Origin: Hyphomicrobiales bacterium
Lineage (GTDB): Bacteria; Pseudomonadota; Alphaproteobacteria; Rhizobiales; Ancalomicrobiaceae
Length of the DNA stretch: 64,000 nt
Assembly (NCBI GenBank): GCA_021286855.1
Contig: JAJTBO010000002.1
Location: forward strand, 62,001-126,000
Direction: 5' to 3'
Part shown: in pieces, positions 19,742 through 28,251 of the stretch
Layout of the letters: the number at the start of each line of letters is the position of its first letter
How positions within the stretch are numbered: the stretch's first letter is position 1
Made by a program: the position numbers and the translations under genes
The notes under the pieces: model-generated
The model's input: the letters and a program-made list of their open reading frames with translations, nothing else
What the model was told of the DNA's origin: nothing
Database searches by the model: none

Positions 19742-21553
19742 TCAGGCTCGCAGACGCGGCGCGCGGCGCGCCGCGCCGGGCTCGGCGAGGAGGCGGGCGA
19801 GGCGATCGCGGTCGATCGGCTTGACCATCACCGCATCGGCGCCGGCGGCCTCGGCGCGCTCGGCGGCCTGGGGCGTGGCGTCGGCGGTGAGCGCGACCAC
19901 CAACGTCGGGGCGACGCCCGGCGGTTCGGCGGCGCGCAGCGCGCGGATCGCCGAAAAGCCGTCGAGGCCGGGCATGTGCAGGTCCATCAGAACCGCCGCG
20001 AAGGGACGGCCGGCGGTCTGGGCCGCCTCGATCGCGGCGAGCGCGGACGCGCCGTCGGTCTCGACCCGGACCCGATGGCCGGCGTGTTCGAGGGCGGCGC
20101 GGCCGAGGAGCGCGTTGATCTCGTTGTCGTCGACGAGCAGCACGTCGCAGCCGTCGGCGGCGGTCGGTGGCGGCGGCGAAGGCGCGAGCGCCGGGGGTTC
20201 GGCCGACCGGCCGGCGGCGAGGGCGACGACGCGGGCGAGCGAAGCGGGGCGGACCGGGCGAACGAGATGCGCCGCGAAGCCGGCGGCGCGCAGGGCCGGC
20301 AGCGCGGCGCGGCGCAGCGGCGTGATCAGGATCACCGCCGGCGCCTCGACGCCGGCGGCGCGCAGGCGGGCGAGCGTCTCGGCCGGATCGTCCCCGCCCT
20401 CGGCGTCCACGAGGACGACGTCGAAGCCGTCGCGGCCGACGAGCGCTTCGGCGGCGTCGACCAGCCAGGCTTCCGCGCCGAGGGCATGGAGACGGCGGAT
20501 CAGCACCGGCGGTTCGATCGCGGCGCGCGACAGGACGGCGATGCGACGGCCGCGCAGCGGGCGAGCCGACGGTTCGACCGCCTCCAGAGGCGGCAGATCG
20601 AGATCGAAGGCGAAGGTCGAGCCTTCGCCGAGCGCGCTCGTGAGCGCAATCGCGCCACCCATGCGCTCGACGATGCCGCGGGCGATGGCGAGCCCCAGAC
20701 CGGCGCCCTGAGCGAGGCCTTCCGTCTCGATCCGTTCCCAGGCGTCGAAGATGCGCGAGGCCTCCTCCGGCGCGATGCCGACCCCGGTGTCGCGAACGCG
20801 GAAGCGAACCCGGTGATCGTCGACGCCGGCCGGACGCTCGATCTCGACGACGACGCCGCCGGTTTCGGTGAACTTGACGGCGTTGCCGGCGAGATTGATC
20901 AGCACCTGGCGCAGCAGCAGCGGATCGATCGACACCGGCGCGGCGAGCGAGGCGGCGACGTGGCCGACGATCTCGAGGCCCTTGGCCTGAGCCGAGGGCG
21001 CGAGCAGTTCGACCACCTCCTCGACCACCGCGGCGAGCAGGGTCGGCACCGGCGTCGGCTCGACCGCGCCGGCCTCCATCCGGGAGAGGCCGAGGTAGCC
21101 GTCGACGAGACGCAACAGATCGTCGCCGGAGCCGCGCAGGGCGCGGACATAGGCGGTCTGTTCGGCGGTGAGCGCGGTCTCGCCGAGCAGTTCGACCAGG
21201 CCGACGATGCCGGTCAGGGGGGTGCGGATCTCGTGCGCGGCGAGGGCGACGAGATGGGAGCGGGCGTCGGCGTCGAGGCCGGCTTCGGCGGCGGCCGCGC
21301 CCTCGGCGAGCGGCGTTCCGGTCCGCCGCGCAGGCGCGTCGCGGAGACGGCGCAGGATGATCGCGAGCGCCGCGACGACGCCGCCGACGGCGACGATGTC
21401 GCGCGCCACATCGGGATCGGCGACCCCGGCGACCACCGCGAGGCCGATCGCGAGGAGCAGAGGCGCGTCGAGGGCGCGTCGCAGCGCAGAGCGAGCGGCC
21501 GGGGCGGACGTCGCTTCGGGATCGGCGAAGACGGGGCTCGATTCGGCGGACAT
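19742..21553 (-). CDS. membrane hybrid sensor histidine kinase/response regulator
   Basis: Hybrid kinase of 603 aa. Two hydrophobic segments (about 31-46 and 53-67) lie near the N-terminus with almost no periplasmic loop, so there is no obvious external sensor domain. HisKA has the phospho-acceptor H107 in AAHEIRTPLTG. The HATPase has the N box in LINLAGNAVKF, then RDTGVGIAPEE and GAGLGLAIARGIVERMGG. A degenerate receiver-like segment (about 340-455) follows, lacking the acidic pair. A complete C-terminal receiver has D524 in LMDLHMPG and Lys in VKPID. The start MSAESSPV was preferred; the 65 residues upstream are arginine-rich and not conserved-looking. Partner regulator unknown. Confidence 0.87.
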   Translation of the reverse strand: MSAESSPVFADPEATSAPAARSALRRALDAPLLLAIGLAVVAGVADPDVARDIVAVGGVVAALAIILRRLRDAPARRTGTPLAEGAAAAEAGLDADARSHLVALAAHEIRTPLTGIVGLVELLGETALTAEQTAYVRALRGSGDDLLRLVDGYLGLSRMEAGAVEPTPVPTLLAAVVEEVVELLAPSAQAKGLEIVGHVAASLAAPVSIDPLLLRQVLINLAGNAVKFTETGGVVVEIERPAGVDDHRVRFRVRDTGVGIAPEEASRIFDAWERIETEGLAQGAGLGLAIARGIVERMGGAIALTSALGEGSTFAFDLDLPPLEAVEPSARPLRGRRIAVLSRAAIEPPVLIRRLHALGAEAWLVDAAEALVGRDGFDVVLVDAEGGDDPAETLARLRAAGVEAPAVILITPLRRAALPALRAAGFAAHLVRPVRPASLARVVALAAGRSAEPPALAPSPPPPTAADGCDVLLVDDNEINALLGRAALEHAGHRVRVETDGASALAAIEAAQTAGRPFAAVLMDLHMPGLDGFSAIRALRAAEPPGVAPTLVVALTADATPQAAERAEAAGADAVMVKPIDRDRLARLLAEPGAARRAPRLRA

Positions 21554-21800
21554 GCGGGCGGCTCGACACGCGGGAAAGGAGGCCGTTCCGGCGCGGGCGG
21601 CGACCCGACCTCGACGGCGCGGCGGCCGCGCGCGGCGGCCGGGTCGCATCATCGCCCGACAGGCGTTGCGAAAGCTTTGACGCCCCCGCCGAGCGCCGCG
21701 TTTTCCTCGCCGGCCGAGCCGGTCGTGCGGTCGGGAAGCCGGGCGCACGACCGGCTCGGCGATGCGGCCGGCGTCGGGCGTTCCGGCGCTCGTTCTCGGG

Positions 21801-23333
21801 TCAGGCCGCGCCGGCGAGCCGTTCGACCTCGCCGCGCAGGCTCAGCGCCTCGGCGACGTGGAGGCGGCCGACCCGATCGTCGTCGTCGAGATCGGCGAGG
21901 GTGCGCGCCACCTTGAGGACGCGATGGAAGGCGCGGGCCGACAGGCGCAGCCGATCGGCCATGTCGGCGAGCAGGCGGCGGCCGGCGGGGTCGGGCGCGG
22001 CGAGCTCCTCGACCAGGGCGGCGGGAAGGTCGGCGTTGGTGCGGATCCGATCGAGTCCGCGCGCGTCGAAGCGGGCGCGTTGCCGGGCGCGGGCGGCGGC
22101 GACGCGCGCGGCGACGTCGGCGGAGGCCTCGCGCGGGGCCGGCAGCAGGAGATCGGAGGCGGTGACGGCGGCGACCTCGATGCGCAGGTCGATGCGGTCG
22201 AGGAGCGGGCCGGAGAGCCGGGCGCGATAGTCCTCGGCGCAACGGACGCCGCGGCGGCAGGAATGGCCGGGCTCGCCGGCATGGCCGCAACGGCAGGGGT
22301 TCATCGCGGCGACGAGCTGGATGCGGGCTGGGTAGCTCACCCGATGGTTGGCGCGGGCGATCACCACTTCGCCGGTCTCCAACGGCTGGCGCAGGCCGTC
22401 GAGCACCTGGGGCGAGAACTCGGGCAGCTCGTCGAGAAAGAGAACGCCGTTGTGGGCGAGCGAGATCTCGCCGGGGCGGGCGCGGAAGCCCCCGCCGACC
22501 AGCGCCGCCATCGAGGCGGAGTGATGCGGAGCGCGGAACGGCCTGCGATCGGTCAGGCGGCCGTCGGCGAGCTCGCCGGCGATCGAGGCGATCATCGACA
22601 CTTCGAGCAGTTCGCGCGGTTCGAGCGGCGGCAGGATCGAAGGCAGGCGGGAGGCCAGCATCGACTTGCCGGCCCCGGGCGGACCGATCATCAGGAGATT
22701 GTGGCCGCCGGCGGCGGCGATCTCGAGCGCCCGTTTGGCGCTCTCCTGACCCTTGACGTCGGCGAGGTCGGGCAACCCGGTCGTCGCCTCGCGCACCTTC
22801 GGGACGGGCCGCGCGATCACCTGGGTTCCCTTGAAGTGGTTGGCGAGCTGGGTCAGGCTGCGGCCGGCGACGATGGCGAGATCCGGGCTCGCCCAGGCGG
22901 CCTCCGCGCCGCTCGCCGCCGGGCAGATCAGTCCCTTGCCGAGGGCGCTCGCGCCGATCGCCGCCGGCAGGACGCCGGCGACCGGGGCGACCGCGCCGTC
23001 GAGACCGAGTTCGCCGAGGGCGACGTGCTCGGCGAGCTGGTCGCCCGGCATCGCCCCGATCGCCGACATGATGGCCAGCGCGATCGGCAGATCGTAGTGG
23101 CTGCCCTCCTTGGGCAGATCGGCGGGGGCGAGATTGACGGTGATGCGGCGCTGCGGCAGGGCGAGACCCGAGGCGAAGAGGGCGGCGCGGATGCGTTCAC
23201 GGCTCTCGCCGACGGTCTTGTCGGGCAGGCCGACGAGGGCGAAGACCGGATTGCCGGCGGTGATCTGGACCTGGACGTCGACCGGCACCGCCTCGACGCC
23301 CTGAAACGCCACCGTCGTCACCCGCGCGACCAT
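21801..23333 (-). CDS. comM: YifB/ComM-family Mg-chelatase-like AAA+ ATPase
   Basis: AAA+ helicase-like protein of 510 aa. In naturally transformable species ComM promotes branch migration during DNA uptake; elsewhere its role is less clear. The N-terminal ChlI-like domain starts MVARVTTVAFQGVEAVPVDVQVQI and has GLPDKTVGESRERI. The ATPase has Walker A GPPGAGKSMLAS near residue 220 and Walker B LFLDELPEFSPQVLDGLRQPLE. The Mg-chelatase C-terminal domain has SARAFHRVLKVARTLADL. Monocistronic by position, between the hybrid kinase and an orphan binding protein. Confidence 0.92.
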   Translation of the reverse strand: MVARVTTVAFQGVEAVPVDVQVQITAGNPVFALVGLPDKTVGESRERIRAALFASGLALPQRRITVNLAPADLPKEGSHYDLPIALAIMSAIGAMPGDQLAEHVALGELGLDGAVAPVAGVLPAAIGASALGKGLICPAASGAEAAWASPDLAIVAGRSLTQLANHFKGTQVIARPVPKVREATTGLPDLADVKGQESAKRALEIAAAGGHNLLMIGPPGAGKSMLASRLPSILPPLEPRELLEVSMIASIAGELADGRLTDRRPFRAPHHSASMAALVGGGFRARPGEISLAHNGVLFLDELPEFSPQVLDGLRQPLETGEVVIARANHRVSYPARIQLVAAMNPCRCGHAGEPGHSCRRGVRCAEDYRARLSGPLLDRIDLRIEVAAVTASDLLLPAPREASADVAARVAAARARQRARFDARGLDRIRTNADLPAALVEELAAPDPAGRRLLADMADRLRLSARAFHRVLKVARTLADLDDDDRVGRLHVAEALSLRGEVERLAGAA

Positions 23334-23444
23334 GTCCGGCTCCCCCGTTCCCTCCGTTCATAGAACAAGACGGGAACGATTGCAACTCTCACGTCCTTCA
23401 CACCACTCGGACGTTGCAAATTGCGAACGAGAGCCGAACGCCGG

Positions 23445-24386
23445 TCATTCGGGCGCGGCGAGCAGATCGCGGCGGGTGAAGACGTCGAAACCGACGTGGA
23501 CGATCTCCGGCGCCGGTCGATGCTCGCGCCGGGCGAGGAGGATCTCGGCGAGGCGCGCGCCCATGTCGGCCGGGCGTTGGCCGACCAGGACGTGGGCGAG
23601 GCCGTCGCGAACGAGACGTTTTTCGACCGGCAGGGCGTCGGCGACGACCAGGACGGTCTTGGCGCGGCGCAGCCGTTCGTCGTGGCGGGCGGCGACCTGA
23701 CGCCACAGCGTCTCGTCGAGGAGCGGCCAGGCGCCGACCGAGATCACCGCGTCGAGCTCGGGATGTTCGCGCAGAAGCCGATCGAGCGCGTTGGCCGCCT
23801 CACGCGGATCGGCGACCTCGGCGACGGGGGAGGCCGGGATCTCGCGCCAGGTCGCGCCGAGCGCGTCGCGCACGCCGACGACGCGTTCGGCGAGGCTGCG
23901 CGACGTCGCCGCGCCGGTGACGATCGCATAGGCGCCGCCGTTCGGCCGCCAGCGGCGCAGCGACGCGCCCAGCGCCCGACCGAAGTCGCGGGCGTCGGTG
24001 CCGACGAAGGCGTCGCGGGCGTCTTCCGGCAGATCGGCGTCATAGGCGACGACGGGAACGCCGGCGGCGCGGGCGGCGACGGCCGACGGCCGCACGTCGG
24101 AGACGAGGGCCGGCGAAACGGCGACGCCGTCGATCTTCTCGGCCAGGAGATCGGCGAGGATGCGGCCCTGGCTGCGCGGCTCCTGCGGGCCGGGCGCATA
24201 GAGGGCGCAATCGCCGCCGAAGGCGACGGCGCGCGCCTTGCACCCCGCCGCCACGGCTTCGTGAAAGGCGCTGCCGGCGGCCGGCGCGATCACCGCGAAG
24301 CGGGGCCCGGCGACGGCGGCGACGCAGGACGCCGCCAAGAGCGCCGCGGCGAGAGGGACGAGGGGGCGCGGCGAGCGAGAGATCAC
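23445..24386 (-). CDS. orphan periplasmic substrate-binding protein, sugar-binding (Peripla_BP_4) type
   Basis: Secreted binding protein of 313 aa. The signal peptide runs to about residue 27 (PLAAALLAASCVAAVAGP, cleavage likely after AVA). The mature part has the two-lobed sugar-binding fold: FAVIAPAAGSAFHEAVAAGCKARA, DGVAVSPALVSDVRPSAVAARAAGVPVVAYDAD, AYAIVTGAATSRSLAERVVGVRDAL and VLVGQRPADMGARLAEILL. The start is GTG, chosen because GGGGAGGG precedes it. No permease or ATPase gene is nearby, so it may serve a distant transporter or a sensor. Ligand unknown. Confidence 0.8.
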   Translation of the reverse strand: MISRSPRPLVPLAAALLAASCVAAVAGPRFAVIAPAAGSAFHEAVAAGCKARAVAFGGDCALYAPGPQEPRSQGRILADLLAEKIDGVAVSPALVSDVRPSAVAARAAGVPVVAYDADLPEDARDAFVGTDARDFGRALGASLRRWRPNGGAYAIVTGAATSRSLAERVVGVRDALGATWREIPASPVAEVADPREAANALDRLLREHPELDAVISVGAWPLLDETLWRQVAARHDERLRRAKTVLVVADALPVEKRLVRDGLAHVLVGQRPADMGARLAEILLARREHRPAPEIVHVGFDVFTRRDLLAAPE

Positions 24387-24404
24387 GGAGCGGCCCTCCC
24401 CGGC

Positions 24405-25358
24405 TCAGACGCGACCGGCGGCGCGTTTGGCTTCGATGCGGTCCCAGACCATCGCGGCGATGTCGGGGCCGCCGAGGCGGGCGATGGCGCGAATGCCGGT
24501 CGGCGAGGTGACGTTGATCTCGGTGAGCCAATCGCCGATCACGTCGATGCCGACGAGGATGAGGCCGCGGTCACGCAGGGAGGGGCCGATGCGCTCGCAG
24601 ATCTCGCGCTCGCGCGGGGTCAGGTCGGTGGCGGCGGCGCGGCCGCCGCGCACCATGTTGGAGCGCAGGTCGTCGGCGGCCGGCACGCGGTTGACCGCGC
24701 CGGCGAATTCGCCGTCGACCAGGATGATGCGCTTGTCGCCGTCGCGCACTTCCGACTGATAGCGCTGGATCACCCAGGGCTCACGCCATGTGTTGGAGAA
24801 CATGTCGATCAGCGAGCCGAAGTTCTCGTCCTTGTCGCGCACCCGGAACACCGCCGCGCCGCCGTGGCCGTAGAGCGGCTTCATGACGATGTCGCCGTAC
24901 TCGGCGCGGAAGGCGCGGATCTCCTCGACGTCGCGGGAGATCAGGGTCGGCGGCATCAGATCGGGAAATTCGGTGACGAAGATCTTTTCCGGCGCATTGC
25001 GCACGCTGACGGGGTCGTTGACCACCAGCGTCTTCGGATGGATCCGCTCCAGCATGTGAGTGGTCGTCACATAGGCGAGATCGAAGGGCGGATCCTGGCG
25101 CAGCAGCACCACGTCGAAGCGGCCGAGATCGACCCGCTCGACCGCGCCGAGGGTGAAGTGGTCGCCGGCGACGTCGCGCACTTCGAGCCGCTCGACGCCG
25201 GCGAAGACGCGGCCGTCCCTGAGCGCCAGGCGATCGGGCGTGTAGTGCCAGAGGCGATGGCCGCGGGCCTGGGCCTCGAGCAGCAGAGCGAAGGTCGAAT
25301 CGCCGGCGATGCGGATCGAGGCGATGTGGTCCATCTGGACGGCGACGTCGAGCGTCAT
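24405..25358 (-). CDS. gshB: glutathione synthase
   Basis: ATP-grasp ligase joining gamma-glutamylcysteine and glycine. The 317-aa protein starts [22 protein letters not shown], the GshB pre-ATP-grasp signature. It has [20 protein letters not shown], the [17 protein letters not shown]-binding loop, [25 protein letters not shown] and the C-terminal [20 protein letters not shown] with metal ligands. The upstream gap to yraN contains a parS-like site at 25456. Confidence 0.95.
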   Translation of the reverse strand: MTLDVAVQMDHIASIRIAGDSTFALLLEAQARGHRLWHYTPDRLALRDGRVFAGVERLEVRDVAGDHFTLGAVERVDLGRFDVVLLRQDPPFDLAYVTTTHMLERIHPKTLVVNDPVSVRNAPEKIFVTEFPDLMPPTLISRDVEEIRAFRAEYGDIVMKPLYGHGGAAVFRVRDKDENFGSLIDMFSNTWREPWVIQRYQSEVRDGDKRIILVDGEFAGAVNRVPAADDLRSNMVRGGRAAATDLTPREREICERIGPSLRDRGLILVGIDVIGDWLTEINVTSPTGIRAIARLGGPDIAAMVWDRIEAKRAAGRV

Positions 25359-25455
25359 GGGGCGTCGATCCTCTCGCGAAGCGCGCCGGGCGTCGGCGGC
25401 CGATCGGTTCTAGCGCGTCGAGGGAGGCGCGACAACGGCGCGCCGTTCACGGAAA

Positions 25456-25469
25456 GTTTCACGTGGAAC
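25456..25469. promoter_or_regulatory. parS-like site 1
   Basis: GTTTCACGTGGAAC, with reverse complement GTTCCACGTGAAAC. This is one change from the symmetric parS core GTTTCACGTGAAAC, at a position known to be degenerate in Bacillus parS. It lies in the yraN-gshB intergenic gap, about 19 kb left of the candidate origin. Confidence 0.7.
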
Positions 25470-25488
25470 GTCGGCGCGAACCGGCGTC

Positions 25489-25890
25489 TCACCACCGCCG
25501 ACCCGGCAGATCGAGGTCATCGCCGCGAAAGGCGTCGACGCGGTGGATCGGCCAACGGCCGGGCAGCACCAGGACGAGGTCGAAGCGGCGATCGAGATCG
25601 GCGAGGGCGGGATGGGCGGCGACGAAGAGATCGGCGGCGGCGAGGATGCGGGCGCGGCTCTTCGGGCCGACCGCGTCGACGGCGCTCGCCTCGTCGGCGC
25701 GCGCCTTGACCTCGACGAAGACGAGGGCGCGCCCCCGCCGCAGAACGAGATCGATCTCGCCCATCCGGCAGCGCCAGCGGCGAGCCAGCACCCGATAGAG
25801 CTTCAGCCGCAGCGCCCAGGCGGCGCGGGTCTCGGCGTCGAGGCCGAGGCGAAAGGCGCGTCGCCGCTCGTCGAGGCCGCGCCGGCTCAT
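25489..25890 (-). CDS. yraN: YraN family protein (UPF0102, endonuclease-like fold)
   Basis: Small protein of 133 aa with the nuclease-like core. The signatures are AAWALRLKLYRVLARRWRCRMGEIDLVLRRGRALVFVEVKAR, in which GEIDLV and FVEVKAR carry the acidic and Lys residues of PD-(D/E)XK-type folds. Biochemical function is unsettled in the family. Its start overlaps the rsmI stop by 4 bp, and the rsmI-yraN pairing is widespread. A parS-like site lies just downstream. Confidence 0.9.
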   Translation of the reverse strand: MSRRGLDERRRAFRLGLDAETRAAWALRLKLYRVLARRWRCRMGEIDLVLRRGRALVFVEVKARADEASAVDAVGPKSRARILAAADLFVAAHPALADLDRRFDLVLVLPGRWPIHRVDAFRGDDLDLPGRRW

Positions 25891-26822
25891 CGCGTCGGCT
25901 CCCCGCCCTCCCCCTTCAGGGCCATGGCGCGTTCATAGAGGGCCTTGCGGTCGACGCCGGTGAGCCGCGCCACCTCGGCCACCGCCTTGCCCGGCGCCTG
26001 ACGGGCGAGCGCGGCGCGCAACATGGCGTCGACGTCGGCCTCGCTGGTGGTCTCCTCCGACGGCGGACCGACGACGATGACGATCTCGCCCTTGACCGTG
26101 CGCTCGGCGAAGATCCGGGCGAGCTCGCCGAGGGGCGCGCGCACCGTCTCCTCGAAGGTCTTGGTGAGTTCGCGCGCCACCGCCGCGGGACGGTCGGGGC
26201 CGAGGGCGGCGACGGCGTCGGCGAGGCTATCGGCGAGGCGATGCGGGCTCTCGTAGAAGATCAGGCTGGCGGGGACGCGGGCCAGCTCCTCGTAACGGCG
26301 ACGCCGCGCCTCGGTCTTGGTCGGTGGAAAGCCTGCGAAGAGGAAGGCGTCTGAGGGCAGACCGCTCGCCACCAGCGCCGCCAACATGGCGGAGGCGCCG
26401 GGGGCCGGGATCACCCGATGGCCGGCGGCGATCGCTTCGGCGACCAGTTTGTAGCCGGGGTCGGAGACGAGCGGCGTGCCGGCGTCGGAGACGAGCGCCA
26501 CCGCCTTGCCTTCGGCGAGCGCGGCGAGGAGCTGCGGGCGGCGTTCGCCGGCGTTGTGGTCGTTGTAGGAGACGAGGGGGGTGCGGATGGCGTAGCGATC
26601 GAGCAGGACGCGGGTGACGCGGGTGTCCTCGCAGGCGATCAGATCGGCGGCGGCCAGCGTCTCCAGAGCGCGCAGCGTCACGTCGGCGAGGCGGCCGATC
26701 GGGGTCGCGACGACATGCAGGCCGGGGCCCGGCGGAGAGGCGGGAAAACTCTCCGCGTCGATGCGGAAGGTCGGCGCGCGCCGATCCTCGGGGCGCGAAT
26801 CGGTGGGGGTGTGGTGCGTCAT
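25887..26822 (-). CDS. rsmI: 16S rRNA (cytidine1402-2'-O)-methyltransferase RsmI
   Basis: SAM-dependent methyltransferase modifying C1402 of 16S rRNA. The 311-aa protein shows the tetrapyrrole-methylase fold: GLHVVATPIGRLADVTLRALETLAAAD, ACEDTRVTRVLLD, ALVSDAGTPLVSDPGYKLV, IPAPGASAMLAALVASGLPSDAFLFAGF, FYESPHRL and ARELTKTFEE. The C-terminal DUF5051-like tail follows. The start MTHHTPTD was preferred to a frame from 27014 that would overlap the divergent lipoprotein gene. It is coupled to yraN and divergent from the LpoA-like gene. Confidence 0.94.
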   Translation of the reverse strand: MTHHTPTDSRPEDRRAPTFRIDAESFPASPPGPGLHVVATPIGRLADVTLRALETLAAADLIACEDTRVTRVLLDRYAIRTPLVSYNDHNAGERRPQLLAALAEGKAVALVSDAGTPLVSDPGYKLVAEAIAAGHRVIPAPGASAMLAALVASGLPSDAFLFAGFPPTKTEARRRRYEELARVPASLIFYESPHRLADSLADAVAALGPDRPAAVARELTKTFEETVRAPLGELARIFAERTVKGEIVIVVGPPSEETTSEADVDAMLRAALARQAPGKAVAEVARLTGVDRKALYERAMALKGEGGEPTR

Positions 26823-26969
26823 CTCGACCCTTCGTCGGGGTTGGGAATCGCCGGGTTCCGCCGGTTTTTCGTCGTTTTCGAACAGCGAGAGGTGGATTTC
26901 CCCACCGCGGTTTTTGACTTGTCGGCGCGGGAAGGCCAAAATCTCGCCGCACCGGGCCAGTTTCGTCGG

Positions 26970-28214
26970 ATGGCCGCATCGTCGAAGAAGAGGTGTTCCT
27001 CCTTGCCGCGCCATGCCCCCTCCTCCGCCGCCCGTCGCCGGTTTCTCACACTTGCGCTCGGCAGCGCGTCGACCCTGACGCTCGCCGCCTGCGGCAGCAC
27101 CTTCCCGGGCGCCGGCAGCGGCGGTTTCGCGGACCCTACACCCGGCGTCGGTGAAGCCGCCAGTGGCGACGTGATCGGCGCGGGCTCGGTCCGCATCGCG
27201 CTCATTCTGCCGAAGTCGGCTGGCGGACAGTCGGCGCAGATCGCCGGCCAGCTGCGCAACGCCGCCGAACTGGCGCTGAAGGACTTCCCGGGCGCCGACG
27301 TGCAGATCCTGGTCAAGGACGACGCCGGCACCACCGAAGGCGGCCAGAAGGCCGCCTCGGACGCGATCGCCGAAGGCGCGCAGCTGATCATCGGTCCGCT
27401 CAACGCGGTGGCGGCGCGCGGCGCGGCCGGACCGGCGCGGGCCGGCGGCGTGCCGGTCGTGACCTTCACCACCGATACGTCGGTGGCCTCGCGCGGCGTC
27501 TATCTGATCGGCTTCCTGCCGAACGCCGACGTCGAGCGGATCGTCTCCTATGCGGCGTCCCAGAACCGCAAGTCGATGGCGGCGATCGTGCCGGACGACG
27601 CCTACGGCATGGTGGTCGAGGCGAGCTTCCGCGAACAGGCGGCGCGCTCGGGCGTCCGGGTGGTCGGGGTCGAGCGTTACAAGGGCGACCCGATCGACAT
27701 GCAGGCCAAGGCGGCGGCGGTCGCCAAGCTCGGCGCGTCGATCGATTCGGTGTTCGTGCCGGACGCCGGCTCCAACGCGGCGCAGGTGATCCAGTCGATG
27801 GTTTCGGCCGGGCTCGATCGGTCGCGAGTGAAGTTCCTCGGCTCCGGCCGCTGGAACGATCCGGCGAGCCTCGCCCTGCCGGGACTTTCCGGCGGCTGGT
27901 TCCCGGCGGTCGATCCGACCGGCGCGGGCGGCTTCAAGGGCCGCTATCAGACGAGCTACGGGCAGGCGCCCGGACCGCTCGCCATTCTCGGCTACGAGGC
28001 GGTGTTCCTCGCAGCCGGGCTGGTGCGCAACGCCGGATCGCGACCGTTCCGCGACGACGTGCTCCTGTCGCGCAACGGCTTCCTCGGCGTGACCGGTCTG
28101 TTCCGCTTCAAGCCGGACGGCCTGTCCGAACGCGGCCTCGCGGTGATGGAAGTGGGCGCCGGCTCGGCCAAGACGATCTCGGCCGCGCCGAAGCAGTTCT
28201 CCGCCGGGACGTGA
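26970..28214 (+). CDS. penicillin-binding protein activator (LpoA-like) lipoprotein
   Basis: Predicted outer-membrane lipoprotein of 414 aa. A twin-Arg-like basic stretch and hydrophobic segment lead to the lipobox LAAC (Cys about residue 41). The mature part is a periplasmic-binding-protein fold: IALILPKSAGGQSAQIAGQLRNAAELAL, GAQLIIGPLNAVAARGA, VVTFTTDTSVASRGVYLIGFLP and IVPDDAYGMVVEASFREQA. This matches the C-terminal half of E. coli LpoA, which activates PBP1A. Divergence from rsmI-yraN mirrors the E. coli yraL-lpoA-yraN neighbourhood. Without the LpoA TPR domain, the exact partner is uncertain. Confidence 0.85.
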   Translation: MAASSKKRCSSLPRHAPSSAARRRFLTLALGSASTLTLAACGSTFPGAGSGGFADPTPGVGEAASGDVIGAGSVRIALILPKSAGGQSAQIAGQLRNAAELALKDFPGADVQILVKDDAGTTEGGQKAASDAIAEGAQLIIGPLNAVAARGAAGPARAGGVPVVTFTTDTSVASRGVYLIGFLPNADVERIVSYAASQNRKSMAAIVPDDAYGMVVEASFREQAARSGVRVVGVERYKGDPIDMQAKAAAVAKLGASIDSVFVPDAGSNAAQVIQSMVSAGLDRSRVKFLGSGRWNDPASLALPGLSGGWFPAVDPTGAGGFKGRYQTSYGQAPGPLAILGYEAVFLAAGLVRNAGSRPFRDDVLLSRNGFLGVTGLFRFKPDGLSERGLAVMEVGAGSAKTISAAPKQFSAGT

Positions 28215-28239
28215 GGCGCCGCGGCTTCGGCCGCCTCAC
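28211..28239. terminator. hairpin between convergent LpoA-like gene and hemW
   Basis: GTGAGGCG and CGCCTCAC form an 8-bp perfect stem around a GC-rich interior. It overlaps the last bases of the LpoA-like gene and faces the hemW stop. No T-run follows, so a terminator role is only likely. Confidence 0.4.
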
Positions 28240-28251
28240 CTCGAAGACGCC

